From contig CAZBXL010000014.1 of the NCBI GenBank assembly GCA_964495785.1, forward strand, positions 1 through 63,759: 63,759 bases of DNA, in the 5' to 3' direction. Each line of letters opens with the position of its first letter. The first letter of the stretch is position 1. Made by a program: the position numbers and the translations under genes. Shown in pieces: positions 20,108 through 28,265 of this stretch. The notes under the pieces are model-generated. The model was not told where the DNA came from and made no database searches. It saw nothing but the letters and a program-made list of their open reading frames with translations. Origin of the DNA: RFSX01 sp964495785 (GTDB taxonomy: Bacteria; Bacteroidota; Bacteroidia; Chitinophagales; Saprospiraceae).

Positions 20108-21574
20108 TTGTATACCGTATTAAAAATAGAAAATCTGCAATTAAGCATAGGTGCTTCTTCTCATTTGGTTCCTATACTTGATGGTCTTAGTTTTCAATTG
20201 AATAGAAATGAAGTTCTCGGCTTAGTAGGTGCCTCAGGCAGTGGCAAGACTATGACATTGAAGTCTATCATCAGATTATTAGAAGCTATCCCCGACTATC
20301 ATTTATCAGGCAAAATATTTTATACAGATAATAGAGGTGAGAACTATGATCTCATTTCAGCTGATAATGATGACTTATTAACGTTTAGAAGATCTCAGGT
20401 AGGCGTAATTTTTCAGCAATCAGCACAAGTGCTTAATCCATCGATCATTATAGGTGATCAGATAAAGGAACGAATAGAGCTATCAGGAGTATCTGATTCT
20501 ATTAAGAGTAAAGAAGGGGTCATGGACTTGTTAGATGAGGTTCTTCTAAGCCCAGCTTCGCAATATTATAACCGATACCCGCATCAGTTATCAGGCGGTC
20601 AACTTCAAAGAACTTTGATTGCTATGGCACTGGCCAATAGTCCACTTTTGCTTTTAGCCGATGAACCTACCTTCAATTTAGATAAAGAGGCAGAACAAGA
20701 AATCATAGATTTGCTTGTCTCCATAAAAGAGAAGAGAGAATTAAGTATTCTATTCGTCTCTCATGATATGGACTTAGTTAATTCGTTTTGTGATAGGGTT
20801 ATTTATATAAAAGAAGGCAGAATTGATAATTCTGGAATGAGTCGAGATAGTATTCACACACAAGAAAATTCTAAAAGAGAGATTAAGAATCATAAAGCTA
20901 TTGTTGAACTCAGAAATATTAATAAGGCCTATGAGGATTCTTCTTCTTTTTGGAATAAGACATCATCACATGCCGTGTTAAAGAACTTTGATCTTACTAT
21001 TAAAGAAGCTCAGATTGTTGGCCTTGTTGGACCCTCTGGATGTGGTAAATCTACAGTAGCTAAAATTATTGCGGGTATAGACGATGAGTATGAAGGCGAG
21101 TATTTGCTAAAAGATATAAATGTAAAGACTTTCCGTAAATCAGATGTGATACGTATGCGTCGAGAGGTACAGATTATCTTTCAAGATTCTTACAGCGCTA
21201 TGCCACCACATATCCGAGTCATTGACTTATTTACTCACATTATTGACACTTATAATTTAAACCTTAATAGATCTGATATAATAGAATTATTAGGTCATGT
21301 GGGCTTAGGAGAGGAACTATTAGATCGATTACCTGGACAATTATCAGGCGGACAGCGTCAGCGCTTGCTTATAGCCAAGGCTCTGTTAGTGAAACCTAAG
21401 CTTCTTATATGTGATGAGATCGTATCATCCTTAGATGATTTTAACAAATTATCAGTACTAAAGGTCATAAGAGAACTTGTTGAAAATCAAGGGATTGCAA
21501 TTTTATTCATAAGTCATGATATGAAGGTTGTAAAGAAAATATGCGATAAAATCTATGCAATGAATCCCTTGTAA
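20108..21574 (+). CDS. ABC transporter ATPase with two nucleotide-binding domains (oligopeptide/nickel type)
   Basis: The protein has 488 residues and two complete ABC domains. The first has Walker A GASGSGKT, signature LSGGQLQR and Walker B LLLLADEP. The second has GPSGCGKS, LSGGQRQR and LLICDEI. This is the fused DppD-DppF (YejF-like) arrangement that energises peptide or nickel uptake. The start is a TTG at 20108: an in-frame stop sits just upstream at 20099, and the next ATG lies after the first Walker A, so an ATG start is impossible. No permease or binding-protein gene is adjacent, so the partners must be elsewhere or the ATPase may serve several transporters. Confidence 0.85.
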   Translation: MYTVLKIENLQLSIGASSHLVPILDGLSFQLNRNEVLGLVGASGSGKTMTLKSIIRLLEAIPDYHLSGKIFYTDNRGENYDLISADNDDLLTFRRSQVGVIFQQSAQVLNPSIIIGDQIKERIELSGVSDSIKSKEGVMDLLDEVLLSPASQYYNRYPHQLSGGQLQRTLIAMALANSPLLLLADEPTFNLDKEAEQEIIDLLVSIKEKRELSILFVSHDMDLVNSFCDRVIYIKEGRIDNSGMSRDSIHTQENSKREIKNHKAIVELRNINKAYEDSSSFWNKTSSHAVLKNFDLTIKEAQIVGLVGPSGCGKSTVAKIIAGIDDEYEGEYLLKDINVKTFRKSDVIRMRREVQIIFQDSYSAMPPHIRVIDLFTHIIDTYNLNLNRSDIIELLGHVGLGEELLDRLPGQLSGGQRQRLLIAKALLVKPKLLICDEIVSSLDDFNKLSVLKVIRELVENQGIAILFISHDMKVVKKICDKIYAMNPL

Positions 21575-21753
21575 TCGCATATTTGTTTAATTATTAAATT
21601 GTTTTGTTGGATTTTATTTAAAATAATGATGATTATTCTGAAATATCTAAAATAATGATATATGTAGAATAGCACTTTCACTAAAAGTTCGTTCGAGTGT
21701 AACTTTTATAAAATTCTTAACGTTCAATATATAACCAGTTACAATTCCTACTT

Positions 21754-21969
21754 ATGAAAAAATCAACTTCTAAGCTTTTAGTCTCTTTTCTCATTGTCCT
21801 AAGTGTGATTTCCTACATTTATATCTGTCATACAGAGACAAGTATCAATAGTAGTTATGAGCAACAAAAAATTGAAATCAGAGAGTCCTCAGAGAAAATA
21901 GTGTCCAATGCTAAGATATTCACTGTACTTGCAGACAGATTCATTAAAGTTATTTCATCTAACTATTAA
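21754..21969 (+). CDS. Small predicted membrane or secreted protein of unknown function
   Basis: The 71-residue ORF starts with MKKSTSKLLVSFLIVLSVIS, a signal anchor, followed by a polar helical tail. I do not recognise a family. The stop codon overlaps the convergent trpA stop (shared TTAA at 21966-21969). No terminator hairpin lies between the two genes. The good N-terminal hydrophobic profile and the lysines before it support a real gene, but there is no homology evidence. Confidence 0.45.
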   Translation: MKKSTSKLLVSFLIVLSVISYIYICHTETSINSSYEQQKIEIRESSEKIVSNAKIFTVLADRFIKVISSNY

Positions 21970-22736
21970 TTTCCTCTTATTGAGTTGATAAAATCGGGGA
22001 TAGCGTCTATCCCTTTGTCTCTAAGCATTCTAATAAATGCACTCCCTATAATGGCACCATTAGAGTATTTGCAGGCTTCAATAAATGTTTCCCTATTATG
22101 TATGCCGAAGCCAATAAGTGTCGATGTCTTAAGATGCATCGCTTCTAACCTCTCAAAGTAAGCTACTTGATCTTTGTTAATGTTGTTTTGACCTCCAGTA
22201 ATACTCGATTGGGCAACTACGTAAATAAATCCTTGACTTAAGTTATCCGCTTGTCTGACCCTTAGTGAACTTGTCTCAGGGGTGATAAGAAAACTAATGC
22301 CTATATCATTATCCTCAAATAGTTTTTTGTAGTGTTGATTATAGTAGTCCATAGGTAAGTCGGGTATAATCATACCGTCAATTCTAATTTCAGCAAGTTG
22401 TCCTATCAGTTTTTCCATACCATATTGAAGAAACTGATTATAGTAACCCATGATAATTATTGGAATATTAGAAGTCTTTCTTACTTCTCGGACTTGATCT
22501 ATTACAAGCTGTAGAGTAATTCCATTATCCAAAGCAACTCTACTACTTTCTTGTATAGTCGAGCCATCAGCTAAGGGGTCAGAGTAGGGAATACCTAATT
22601 CTATTAGATCGACACCTGCTTTGTCTAACTGCCTGATAATCTCTGCGGTATCATTCAGCTGTGGATATCCTGCAGTGAAGTAAATGTTGAGGATATCTTT
22701 CTGTTTGTTTTTAAATACTTCCTGTATCTTATTCAT
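21966..22736 (-). CDS. trpA: Tryptophan synthase alpha chain
   Basis: The 256-residue protein cleaves indole-3-glycerol phosphate to indole and glyceraldehyde-3-phosphate and passes indole to TrpB. The catalytic Glu and Asp are in LIELGIPYSDPLADGSTIQ. The phosphate-binding region is near VAQSSITGGQ and IGFGIHNRETF. The length is typical. It overlaps the end of trpB by 8 bp, a sign of translational coupling, and is the last gene of the trp operon. Confidence 0.97.
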   Translation of the reverse strand: MNKIQEVFKNKQKDILNIYFTAGYPQLNDTAEIIRQLDKAGVDLIELGIPYSDPLADGSTIQESSRVALDNGITLQLVIDQVREVRKTSNIPIIIMGYYNQFLQYGMEKLIGQLAEIRIDGMIIPDLPMDYYNQHYKKLFEDNDIGISFLITPETSSLRVRQADNLSQGFIYVVAQSSITGGQNNINKDQVAYFERLEAMHLKTSTLIGFGIHNRETFIEACKYSNGAIIGSAFIRMLRDKGIDAIPDFINSIRGN

Positions 22737-23925
22737 TCTCGTCGATATACTTTATATATGTTGATAGATCTTTGTCTCCTCTACCTGATAGATTAATAAC
22801 TACTATCTCCTCCTCAGAGAACTTTCTATGTTCAAGAATAGCTAATGCATGTGCCGTCTCAAGAGCAGGAATTATTCCTTCATATTTGGACAAGGTAAAG
22901 ACAGCTTCTAGCGCTTCTTGATCCGTAGCACTGTAGACTTCTGCTCTATTGGTGTCTATAAGATGAGCATGTAATGGACCTATGCCAGGATAATCTAATC
23001 CAGCTGAGATAGAATACGGCTCAGTAATCTGACCTTCGCTGTCTTGCATAAGCATTGTCATTGAGCCATGTATGATGCCTTTTGATCCCTTAATACTTGT
23101 CGCTGCTGTATGTCCTGAGTCTAAGCCTTTGCCAGCTGCTTCTACGAGGATAAGATTACAATCCTGTTCATCTAAGAAATGATACATGGCCCCGGCGGCA
23201 TTGGACCCGCCACCTACACAAGCGATGACGTGATCAGGATATGCTCTTCCAGTGATATCCATCAGTTGATATCGTATCTCTTGGCTAATTACAGATTGAA
23301 ATCTTGTAACCATATCCGGGTAGGGGTGTGGCCCTACTACGGAGCCAATAATGTAGTGTGTGTCTTGAGGATTATCTATCCAATCTCTGATAGCCTCATT
23401 AGTGGCATCTTTCAGAGTTTTGCTTCCGCTCTTAGCTGCTCTTACCTCAGCTCCTAATAGACGCATACGAGAGACATTAGGCGCTTGTCGCTCTATATCT
23501 ACTTCTCCCATATAGACGATGCATTGCATGCCCATAAGTGCACAGACTGTTGCTGTCGCTACGCCGTGTTGTCCGGCACCAGTTTCAGCTATTATTCTTG
23601 TTTTATTTAGGGCTTTTGCTAATAGTATTTGACCTATTGTATTATTGATTTTATGAGCACCCGTATGGCACAGATCTTCTCTTTTTAAATAGATATTAGT
23701 ATTGTATTTATGAGAAATTCTTTCTGCTTTGTAGAGTGGAGTAGGCCGACCGACATAATCTCTTAATAACTTTTTGAATTGTGTCTGAAAGCTTTCTTCT
23801 TCAATAATATCTATATACCTATGCTGTAAATTTGATATATTGCCATGTAGCATTTCAGGTATGAATGCGCCTCCATATTGGCCATAAAAACCTAATTTAC
23901 TGGGACTGTAATTCATGTTACTCAT
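22729..23925 (-). CDS. trpB: Tryptophan synthase beta chain
   Basis: This 398-residue PLP enzyme condenses indole with serine to give tryptophan. The PLP lysine is in KREDLCHTGAHKINNTIG, the glycine-rich phosphate loop is CVGGGSNAAGA, and the N-terminus GQYGGAFIPEML is classical for TrpB1. The start overlaps the end of trpF by 4 bp and the end overlaps trpA by 8 bp, which fits the alpha2-beta2 complex being made in equal amounts. Confidence 0.98.
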   Translation of the reverse strand: MSNMNYSPSKLGFYGQYGGAFIPEMLHGNISNLQHRYIDIIEEESFQTQFKKLLRDYVGRPTPLYKAERISHKYNTNIYLKREDLCHTGAHKINNTIGQILLAKALNKTRIIAETGAGQHGVATATVCALMGMQCIVYMGEVDIERQAPNVSRMRLLGAEVRAAKSGSKTLKDATNEAIRDWIDNPQDTHYIIGSVVGPHPYPDMVTRFQSVISQEIRYQLMDITGRAYPDHVIACVGGGSNAAGAMYHFLDEQDCNLILVEAAGKGLDSGHTAATSIKGSKGIIHGSMTMLMQDSEGQITEPYSISAGLDYPGIGPLHAHLIDTNRAEVYSATDQEALEAVFTLSKYEGIIPALETAHALAILEHRKFSEEEIVVINLSGRGDKDLSTYIKYIDENE

Positions 23926-24536
23926 ATATTATTTTTCAGCTTTTTTGTAAATCTCTCAACCAATGATAGATCTTTAAATCCTGCTCTGATTTCAAATTTT
24001 GAATTTATATCCACTCCTGCAAATTGAGGATGTGATATCTGTTTAATACTATCGATATCCACTGGCCCAATTCCTCCTGCTATTAAGAATGGTACATCAC
24101 CATTGTAGTTATGTAAAATATTCCAATCAAACTTTTGACCACTACCTCCGTAATCTTTGGTCTTAGTGTCGAATAGAAAATAATCTGCAAATTCAAATCT
24201 TTGGGTTTCTGCTAAGTCCTTTTCATCTGATATGCTAAAGACCTTTATTATCTTCTGAATATCCTGGATCTTCTTGCACTTGTCTACACTTTCATGACCA
24301 TGGCATTGTATATAGGAGAACTGATAACTGTCATGTATTCTTTTAATTTTGTCTACGGATTCATCTACGAATACGCCTACTATCTCTAAGCCTGAGGTAT
24401 CAATATCCGCAAGACTATCGTCTATAACGTACCGTTTGCTTTTGCTGTAGAAATTAAGACCAATCATATCTATTTTAGACAATAGTAATTGCCTAAGTTG
24501 GTTCTTATAATTTATACCGCATACTTTTATTTTCAC
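23922..24536 (-). CDS. trpF: Phosphoribosylanthranilate isomerase
   Basis: The protein has 204 residues. The start MKIKVCGI carries the catalytic Cys. FVDESVDKIKRI, IQCHGHES, LFDTKTKDYGGSGQKFDW (catalytic Asp) and LIAGGIGP follow in the expected (beta/alpha)8 order. It carries out the Amadori rearrangement in step three of tryptophan synthesis. It overlaps trpC upstream and trpB downstream by 4 bp each. Confidence 0.97.
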   Translation of the reverse strand: MKIKVCGINYKNQLRQLLLSKIDMIGLNFYSKSKRYVIDDSLADIDTSGLEIVGVFVDESVDKIKRIHDSYQFSYIQCHGHESVDKCKKIQDIQKIIKVFSISDEKDLAETQRFEFADYFLFDTKTKDYGGSGQKFDWNILHNYNGDVPFLIAGGIGPVDIDSIKQISHPQFAGVDINSKFEIRAGFKDLSLVERFTKKLKNNI

Positions 24537-25336
24537 AGTTCCAGTAGTTTATTTTGACAATCAGAAATGAAATTTTTAAATGCCAAACCTGGATTGTCTT
24601 CTTTCATAAAAGCTTCACCCATAAGAAATCCGTTAAAGCCTGCTTTATATAAATCCAACACTGTATCTGGCTTAGATATACCACTTTCTGATATCTTAGG
24701 ATAGCCGTCTGGTAATAACTTTAGCATATTGATTGAGTGTTGATGATTCACTTTAAATGTTTTTAAGTCTCTATTATTTACACCAATTACGTCTACATTT
24801 TTTGGCATTTTCTTAATATCATTTTCATCATGAATTTCATATAAGACTTCTATACCTATGTCTTGACTTGTATTTGTGAAACGAGTGAGTTCATCTTCAC
24901 TTAGCATGGCAGCTATGAGAAGTAATACATCAGCTCCCATGGCTTTAGTCTCATGTATTTGATATTCGCTTATTATAAATTCTTTTCTTAGAATAGGAAA
25001 TGATGTACAGTCTCTTGCAGTATTAAAATCATTCTCTTCTGCTCGGAAAAACGTTTGATCAGTAAGCACAGACATTGCAGAAGCTCCATATTGTTCATAT
25101 TGAGATGCCACTGTTTCTACAGACGATTTATTTGTGTTAATTATGCCTTTAGATGGTGATCCTCTTTTGTATTCAGCGATGATATTGATCCCTTTTGATC
25201 GGTACAGAATATCTGATAATGAAATTGAATTTCTTTTGTAATGGGAATACTCAATCAACTTGGCAAGAGGTGTTTTACTCTGCTTAGACTTGACTTCCAG
25301 TATTTTATGCTTCTTTATTTTATCGAGTATATTCAA
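24533..25336 (-). CDS. trpC: Indole-3-glycerol phosphate synthase
   Basis: The 267-residue enzyme has the TrpC signature IIAEYKRGSPSKGII with the catalytic Lys, then ILRKEFIISEYQI, GVNNRDLKTF and SESGISKPD. It closes the indole ring by decarboxylative cyclisation. It is a stand-alone enzyme here, not fused to TrpF as in enterics. It overlaps trpD and trpF by 4 bp each. Confidence 0.97.
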   Translation of the reverse strand: MNILDKIKKHKILEVKSKQSKTPLAKLIEYSHYKRNSISLSDILYRSKGINIIAEYKRGSPSKGIINTNKSSVETVASQYEQYGASAMSVLTDQTFFRAEENDFNTARDCTSFPILRKEFIISEYQIHETKAMGADVLLLIAAMLSEDELTRFTNTSQDIGIEVLYEIHDENDIKKMPKNVDVIGVNNRDLKTFKVNHQHSINMLKLLPDGYPKISESGISKPDTVLDLYKAGFNGFLMGEAFMKEDNPGLAFKNFISDCQNKLLEL

Positions 25337-26331
25337 TTGCCGTTCATTTTTAAGAGTTGTGAGAATGACTTTTTTGCTGAGCCTGAGTCTATAGATTCTT
25401 GGGCTATGTTAAAGCATTCAAGAAGTGATTTGTCTCTTTCAAAAGTTTGTATAGCTGTCGCTGCATTGCATAGTACTACATTTTTCTGTGCATCCGTACC
25501 CTCATTGTCTAATATGCTAACAAGTATATCAGCTGATGCTTTTATAGTGTCACCCCCATGTATATCTTTCGCGGTATTATATGGAACATGAAAAGAATTT
25601 GCATCTAATACCTGAGTGCCATTATTGGCTATGCATATGGTCTCGTCGGTGAGTGATATCTCATCATACCCATCTAAAGCATGAAGTATGTTGTATTCTT
25701 TTTGCTCACTTTCCAGAATGTATTCATAGATTCTCGCAAGCTCTATACTGAACACTCCCACAGTCTGATGTGTAGGCTTTGCAGGATTGACTAAAGGTCC
25801 GAGCATATTGAAAAAAGTCTTCACCCCTAACTGTTTTCTTATAGGCGCAACAGCTTTCATGGCAGGATGAAAAAGTGGAGCATGAATGAAGCAAATATTT
25901 GTTTCGTCTAATTGCTTCAGGAGTAGCGAGGTATCTTTTATAAATTTAAAACCCAAATATTCCAATACATTTGATGAGCCGCATATAGACGATACGCCAT
26001 AGTTTCCATGCTTAGTTACATTATAGCCTGCCCCTGCTACGACAAATGCACTTGCTGTAGATATATTAAAAGTATTCTTACCATCTCCTCCTGTTCCACA
26101 CATGTCAGTAGACTCTATGCCCTGAGTATCTATAGGAAGACATAATTCTAATAAGGCGTCTCTGAATCCTCTGAGTTCTTCTACTCCTACGGATCTCATC
26201 ATGTATACGCCCATAAAAACAGCAACTTGGGCATCATTGTATTTTGATTCTGATATATCTACAAGAATCTGTTTAGCCTCTGAGCTGCTTAATTTTTCAT
26301 GGTTGAATAATTTGCCAAGTATCTCTTTCAT
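25333..26331 (-). CDS. trpD: Anthranilate phosphoribosyltransferase
   Basis: The 332-residue protein transfers phosphoribose from PRPP to anthranilate. Diagnostic motifs are MCGTGGDGKNTFNIST (PRPP binding), KHGNYGVSS, and the DE pair in GYDEISLT that binds magnesium. The start is 2 bp from the trpG stop and the end overlaps trpC by 4 bp. It is separate from trpG, the usual Bacteroidota arrangement. Confidence 0.97.
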   Translation of the reverse strand: MKEILGKLFNHEKLSSSEAKQILVDISESKYNDAQVAVFMGVYMMRSVGVEELRGFRDALLELCLPIDTQGIESTDMCGTGGDGKNTFNISTASAFVVAGAGYNVTKHGNYGVSSICGSSNVLEYLGFKFIKDTSLLLKQLDETNICFIHAPLFHPAMKAVAPIRKQLGVKTFFNMLGPLVNPAKPTHQTVGVFSIELARIYEYILESEQKEYNILHALDGYDEISLTDETICIANNGTQVLDANSFHVPYNTAKDIHGGDTIKASADILVSILDNEGTDAQKNVVLCNAATAIQTFERDKSLLECFNIAQESIDSGSAKKSFSQLLKMNGN

Positions 26332-26333
26332 AT

Positions 26334-26906
26334 TTATAGTGATAGAAAGTTTTTTAATAATTGAGGTCCGTCTGGAGTCATGATTGATTCAGGATGAAAT
26401 TGAACTGCATACATAGGGTAGTCTTTATGGTGAATGCCCATGATTTCGTTTTGGTCATCTATGCAATCTATTAAAAGGTCTACTGGAAAATTTTCTCTCT
26501 CAGCAACCCATGAATGGTATCTTCCAGCTACAAATTCAGGCGTGACACCATTGTAAATAGGCGATTCTTGGATGATACGCATTGGTGTTTCAATACCATG
26601 AAAAACCTTAGATAAGTTCTTAAGTGAACCACCAAATACTTCTACCATGGCCTGTAAGCCTAAGCAAACGCCAAAGATCTTTTTGGTTTTGAAATAAGTC
26701 TTAATAATGTCCATTGTATGTCCACTTTCTTGAGGTAATCCTGGCCCAGGTGAGATGATGATGTAATCGTATCTATCACATTCCTCTACAGTAATTTCAT
26801 CGTTTCTATACACATCAATTTTATGTCCTTGAATCTGTTCTATGATGTGGACAAGGTTGTATGTAAATGAATCGTAATTATCTATGATGACAATTTTCTT
26901 TTTCAT
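26334..26906 (-). CDS. trpG: Anthranilate synthase glutaminase component
   Basis: This class I glutamine amidotransferase of 190 residues starts at the ATG read from 26906 (MKKKIVIIDNYDSFTYNLVH). The nucleophile Cys is in FGVCLGLQAM, the oxyanion region is ISPGPGLP, and the His/Glu pair is in QFHPESIMTPDG. It supplies ammonia to TrpE for anthranilate synthesis. The start codon lies only three bases from the assembly gap, so the trpE-trpG junction cannot be read. The two look like one fused ORF only because the N run carries no stop. Confidence 0.95.
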   Translation of the reverse strand: MKKKIVIIDNYDSFTYNLVHIIEQIQGHKIDVYRNDEITVEECDRYDYIIISPGPGLPQESGHTMDIIKTYFKTKKIFGVCLGLQAMVEVFGGSLKNLSKVFHGIETPMRIIQESPIYNGVTPEFVAGRYHSWVAERENFPVDLLIDCIDDQNEIMGIHHKDYPMYAVQFHPESIMTPDGPQLLKNFLSL

Positions 26907-26909
26907 ATT

Positions 26910-27009
26910 NNNNNNNNNNNNNNNNNNNNNNNNNNNNNNNNNNNNNNNNNNNNNNNNNNNNNNNNNNNNNNNNNNNNNNNNNNNNNNNNNNNNNNNNNNN
27001 NNNNNNNNN
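26910..27009. other. Assembly gap of 100 N between trpE and trpG
   Basis: There are exactly 100 N. The visible TrpE part (about 338 residues) lacks the C-terminal roughly 120 residues normally present, so the real missing DNA should be about 350-400 bases, more than the placeholder length. Confidence 0.95.
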
Positions 27010-28025
27010 ACATGACTAAAATATTGTAATTCTTGGTATTTTTTGACATGGACATTAGTAGTGTGTCGACTCAGATCATTCCGAGCTAAGTCTACAAGCA
27101 TGACATGTTCAGCATTTTCTTTAGGATCAGTTCTTAGTGCCTCGGCTCTCTCTAAATCTATAAGTGTATCTCCAGTTCGCTTAAAAGTACCCGCTATGGG
27201 ATGTATTTCTGCTTTGTTATCGACGATGCTTATTTGAGCTTCAGGAGAAGAACCAAATATCTTATAGGCCCCATAATCAAAGAAATAAAGATATGGACTA
27301 GGGTTAATAGTTCTTAAAGTTCTGTATACATTGAATTCGTCACCGGCATATTTTTGATTGTATCTACGAGATAAAACTACCTGAAATATATCACCATGCT
27401 GTAGATGTGATTTAGCTTTTCTTATGTTAGACTTATAGAGCTCGTCTGTGATGTTACTTGTCTCATCACCTTTAGTTTGAAAAGAGAACGTCTGTACATC
27501 TTTATAGTCTAAAAGTTGTATGATTTCATTTATAGTAGATGCTTCTCCTTCTTGTAGATATTCATGTATTTCCATTCTATCATGATAATGATCTATGACT
27601 ATTACGTATTTATAGAAGTCATATTTCATAGTGGGGATATCATCTGTCTCTTTGGATTGATCTAACTGAAGCGTGTCAAAGTATTGAATACTCTCATAGC
27701 AAGTGTATCCAAATATTCCGTCGATCTGAGATCCCTTATCTACTTGTATTTCATTCACAAATTGCTTTAGTTCTGCGAGAATTTCATTATTGTGTTTTGT
27801 GTAATTCTGCTGTCCACTGACATTATATATTTTGATATTGTTTTTTCTGATCTCTATGCCTTCAAGTGGTTTAAAACAGATAAATGATTTACTATTTTCT
27901 TTACTTGAATAATCAGAACTCTCTAATAATAAGACTTGATTATATTTTTGTCTAAGACGTAAAAAACAGCCGACAGCAGTGTAGAGATCGGATATTATTT
28001 CTTTGGATATTTTTTTATACTTCAT
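27010..28025 (-). CDS. trpE: Anthranilate synthase component I, 3' end lost in assembly gap
   Basis: About 338 residues are visible, starting at the ATG read from 28025. The feedback-inhibition motif LLLESSDYSSKENSKSFI near residue 32 binds tryptophan in TrpE. The catalytic domain is recognised by HGDIFQVVLSRRY, PSPYLYFFDYG, GSSPEAQIS, IHPIAGTFKRTG and ENAEHVMLVDLARNDLSR. The last roughly 120 residues, including the final magnesium-binding Glu region, fall in the gap. It catalyses the first committed step, chorismate to anthranilate, with TrpG. It lies 14 bases downstream of a terminator hairpin that forms part of an attenuator, so its transcription should depend on readthrough. Confidence 0.95.
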
Positions 28026-28039
28026 ATTATTAGTGCAAT

Positions 28040-28077
28040 AAAAAATGGCTTGCCGGGAATCGACAAGCCATTTTTTT
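28040..28077 (-). terminator. trp attenuator terminator hairpin
   Basis: Read leftward, an A-rich run and AUGGCUUG (28064-28077) pair perfectly with CAAGCCAUUUUUU (28040-28052) around an 11-base loop, giving an 8-bp core plus A-U extension and ending in a U tract. The hairpin lies between the trp leader peptide and trpE, 14 bases before the trpE start. An intrinsic terminator at this place makes sense only as an attenuator. Confidence 0.9.
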
Positions 28078-28114
28078 ATATGTTATAATTTAGTATTAGC
28101 TATCAACGTACCCG
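28054..28114 (-). promoter_or_regulatory. Predicted trp antiterminator (alternative fold to the terminator)
   Basis: The RNA segment 28114-28097 (CGGG, then UUGAUAGCUA after a 4-base loop) can pair with 28070-28054 (UGGCUUGUCGA, UU, CCCG). By hand I count 4 bp plus 10 bp, including G-U pairs, with one internal loop and one bulged U. The 3' arm is the 5' arm plus loop of the terminator, so the two folds exclude each other. The 5' arm spans the leader-peptide stop codon (28103-28105). A ribosome that finishes the leader peptide would cover it and favour termination. Confidence 0.75.
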
Positions 28115-28168
28115 TAATGCGAGATCATCTTTTAGCCACCACCAATTCTTATTTAATTTCAAATTCAT
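28103..28168 (-). CDS. trpL: trp operon leader peptide with three consecutive Trp codons
   Basis: The 21-codon ORF runs from the ATG at 28168-28166 to the TGA at 28105-28103. It begins MNLKLNKN and has TGG TGG TGG at codons 9-11, followed by LKDDLALRVR. Three adjacent Trp codons in a very short ORF directly before trpE and its attenuator hairpin identify a sensor of charged Trp-tRNA. A ribosome stalled on codons 9-11 stops about 21 bases before the antiterminator arm and leaves it free. A ribosome at the stop codon masks it. This matches the classical attenuation logic, here with two alternative RNA folds instead of the four-segment enterobacterial layout. Confidence 0.9.
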   Translation of the reverse strand: MNLKLNKNWWWLKDDLALRVR

Positions 28169-28172
28169 AATT

Positions 28173-28180
28173 CAAATGTA
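28173..28180 (-). promoter_or_regulatory. Candidate -7 box of the trp operon promoter
   Basis: The minus strand reads TACATTTG, an exact TAnnTTTG match, ending only 4 bases before the trpL ATG. With the usual spacing the transcript would begin at or within a few bases of that ATG, making the leader peptide nearly leaderless. The -33 region is poor (TTAG at 20 bases spacing). A weaker alternative, TATATTTT, lies farther upstream near the end of fmt. Confidence 0.4.
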
Positions 28181-28265
28181 TTACAAGCTTTTTAATATTC
28201 CTAATTACTATTCCTATTTACTTATAAGAATCTCGATATGCTTCTGAAAAATATAAGATCCTATA

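Noticed and set aside
26334..28025. A single fused trpE-trpG ORF
   Set aside because: The fusion exists only because N carries no stop codons. trpG has its own ATG at 26904-26906, and the missing TrpE C-terminus lies in the gap. Fusion cannot be proved.
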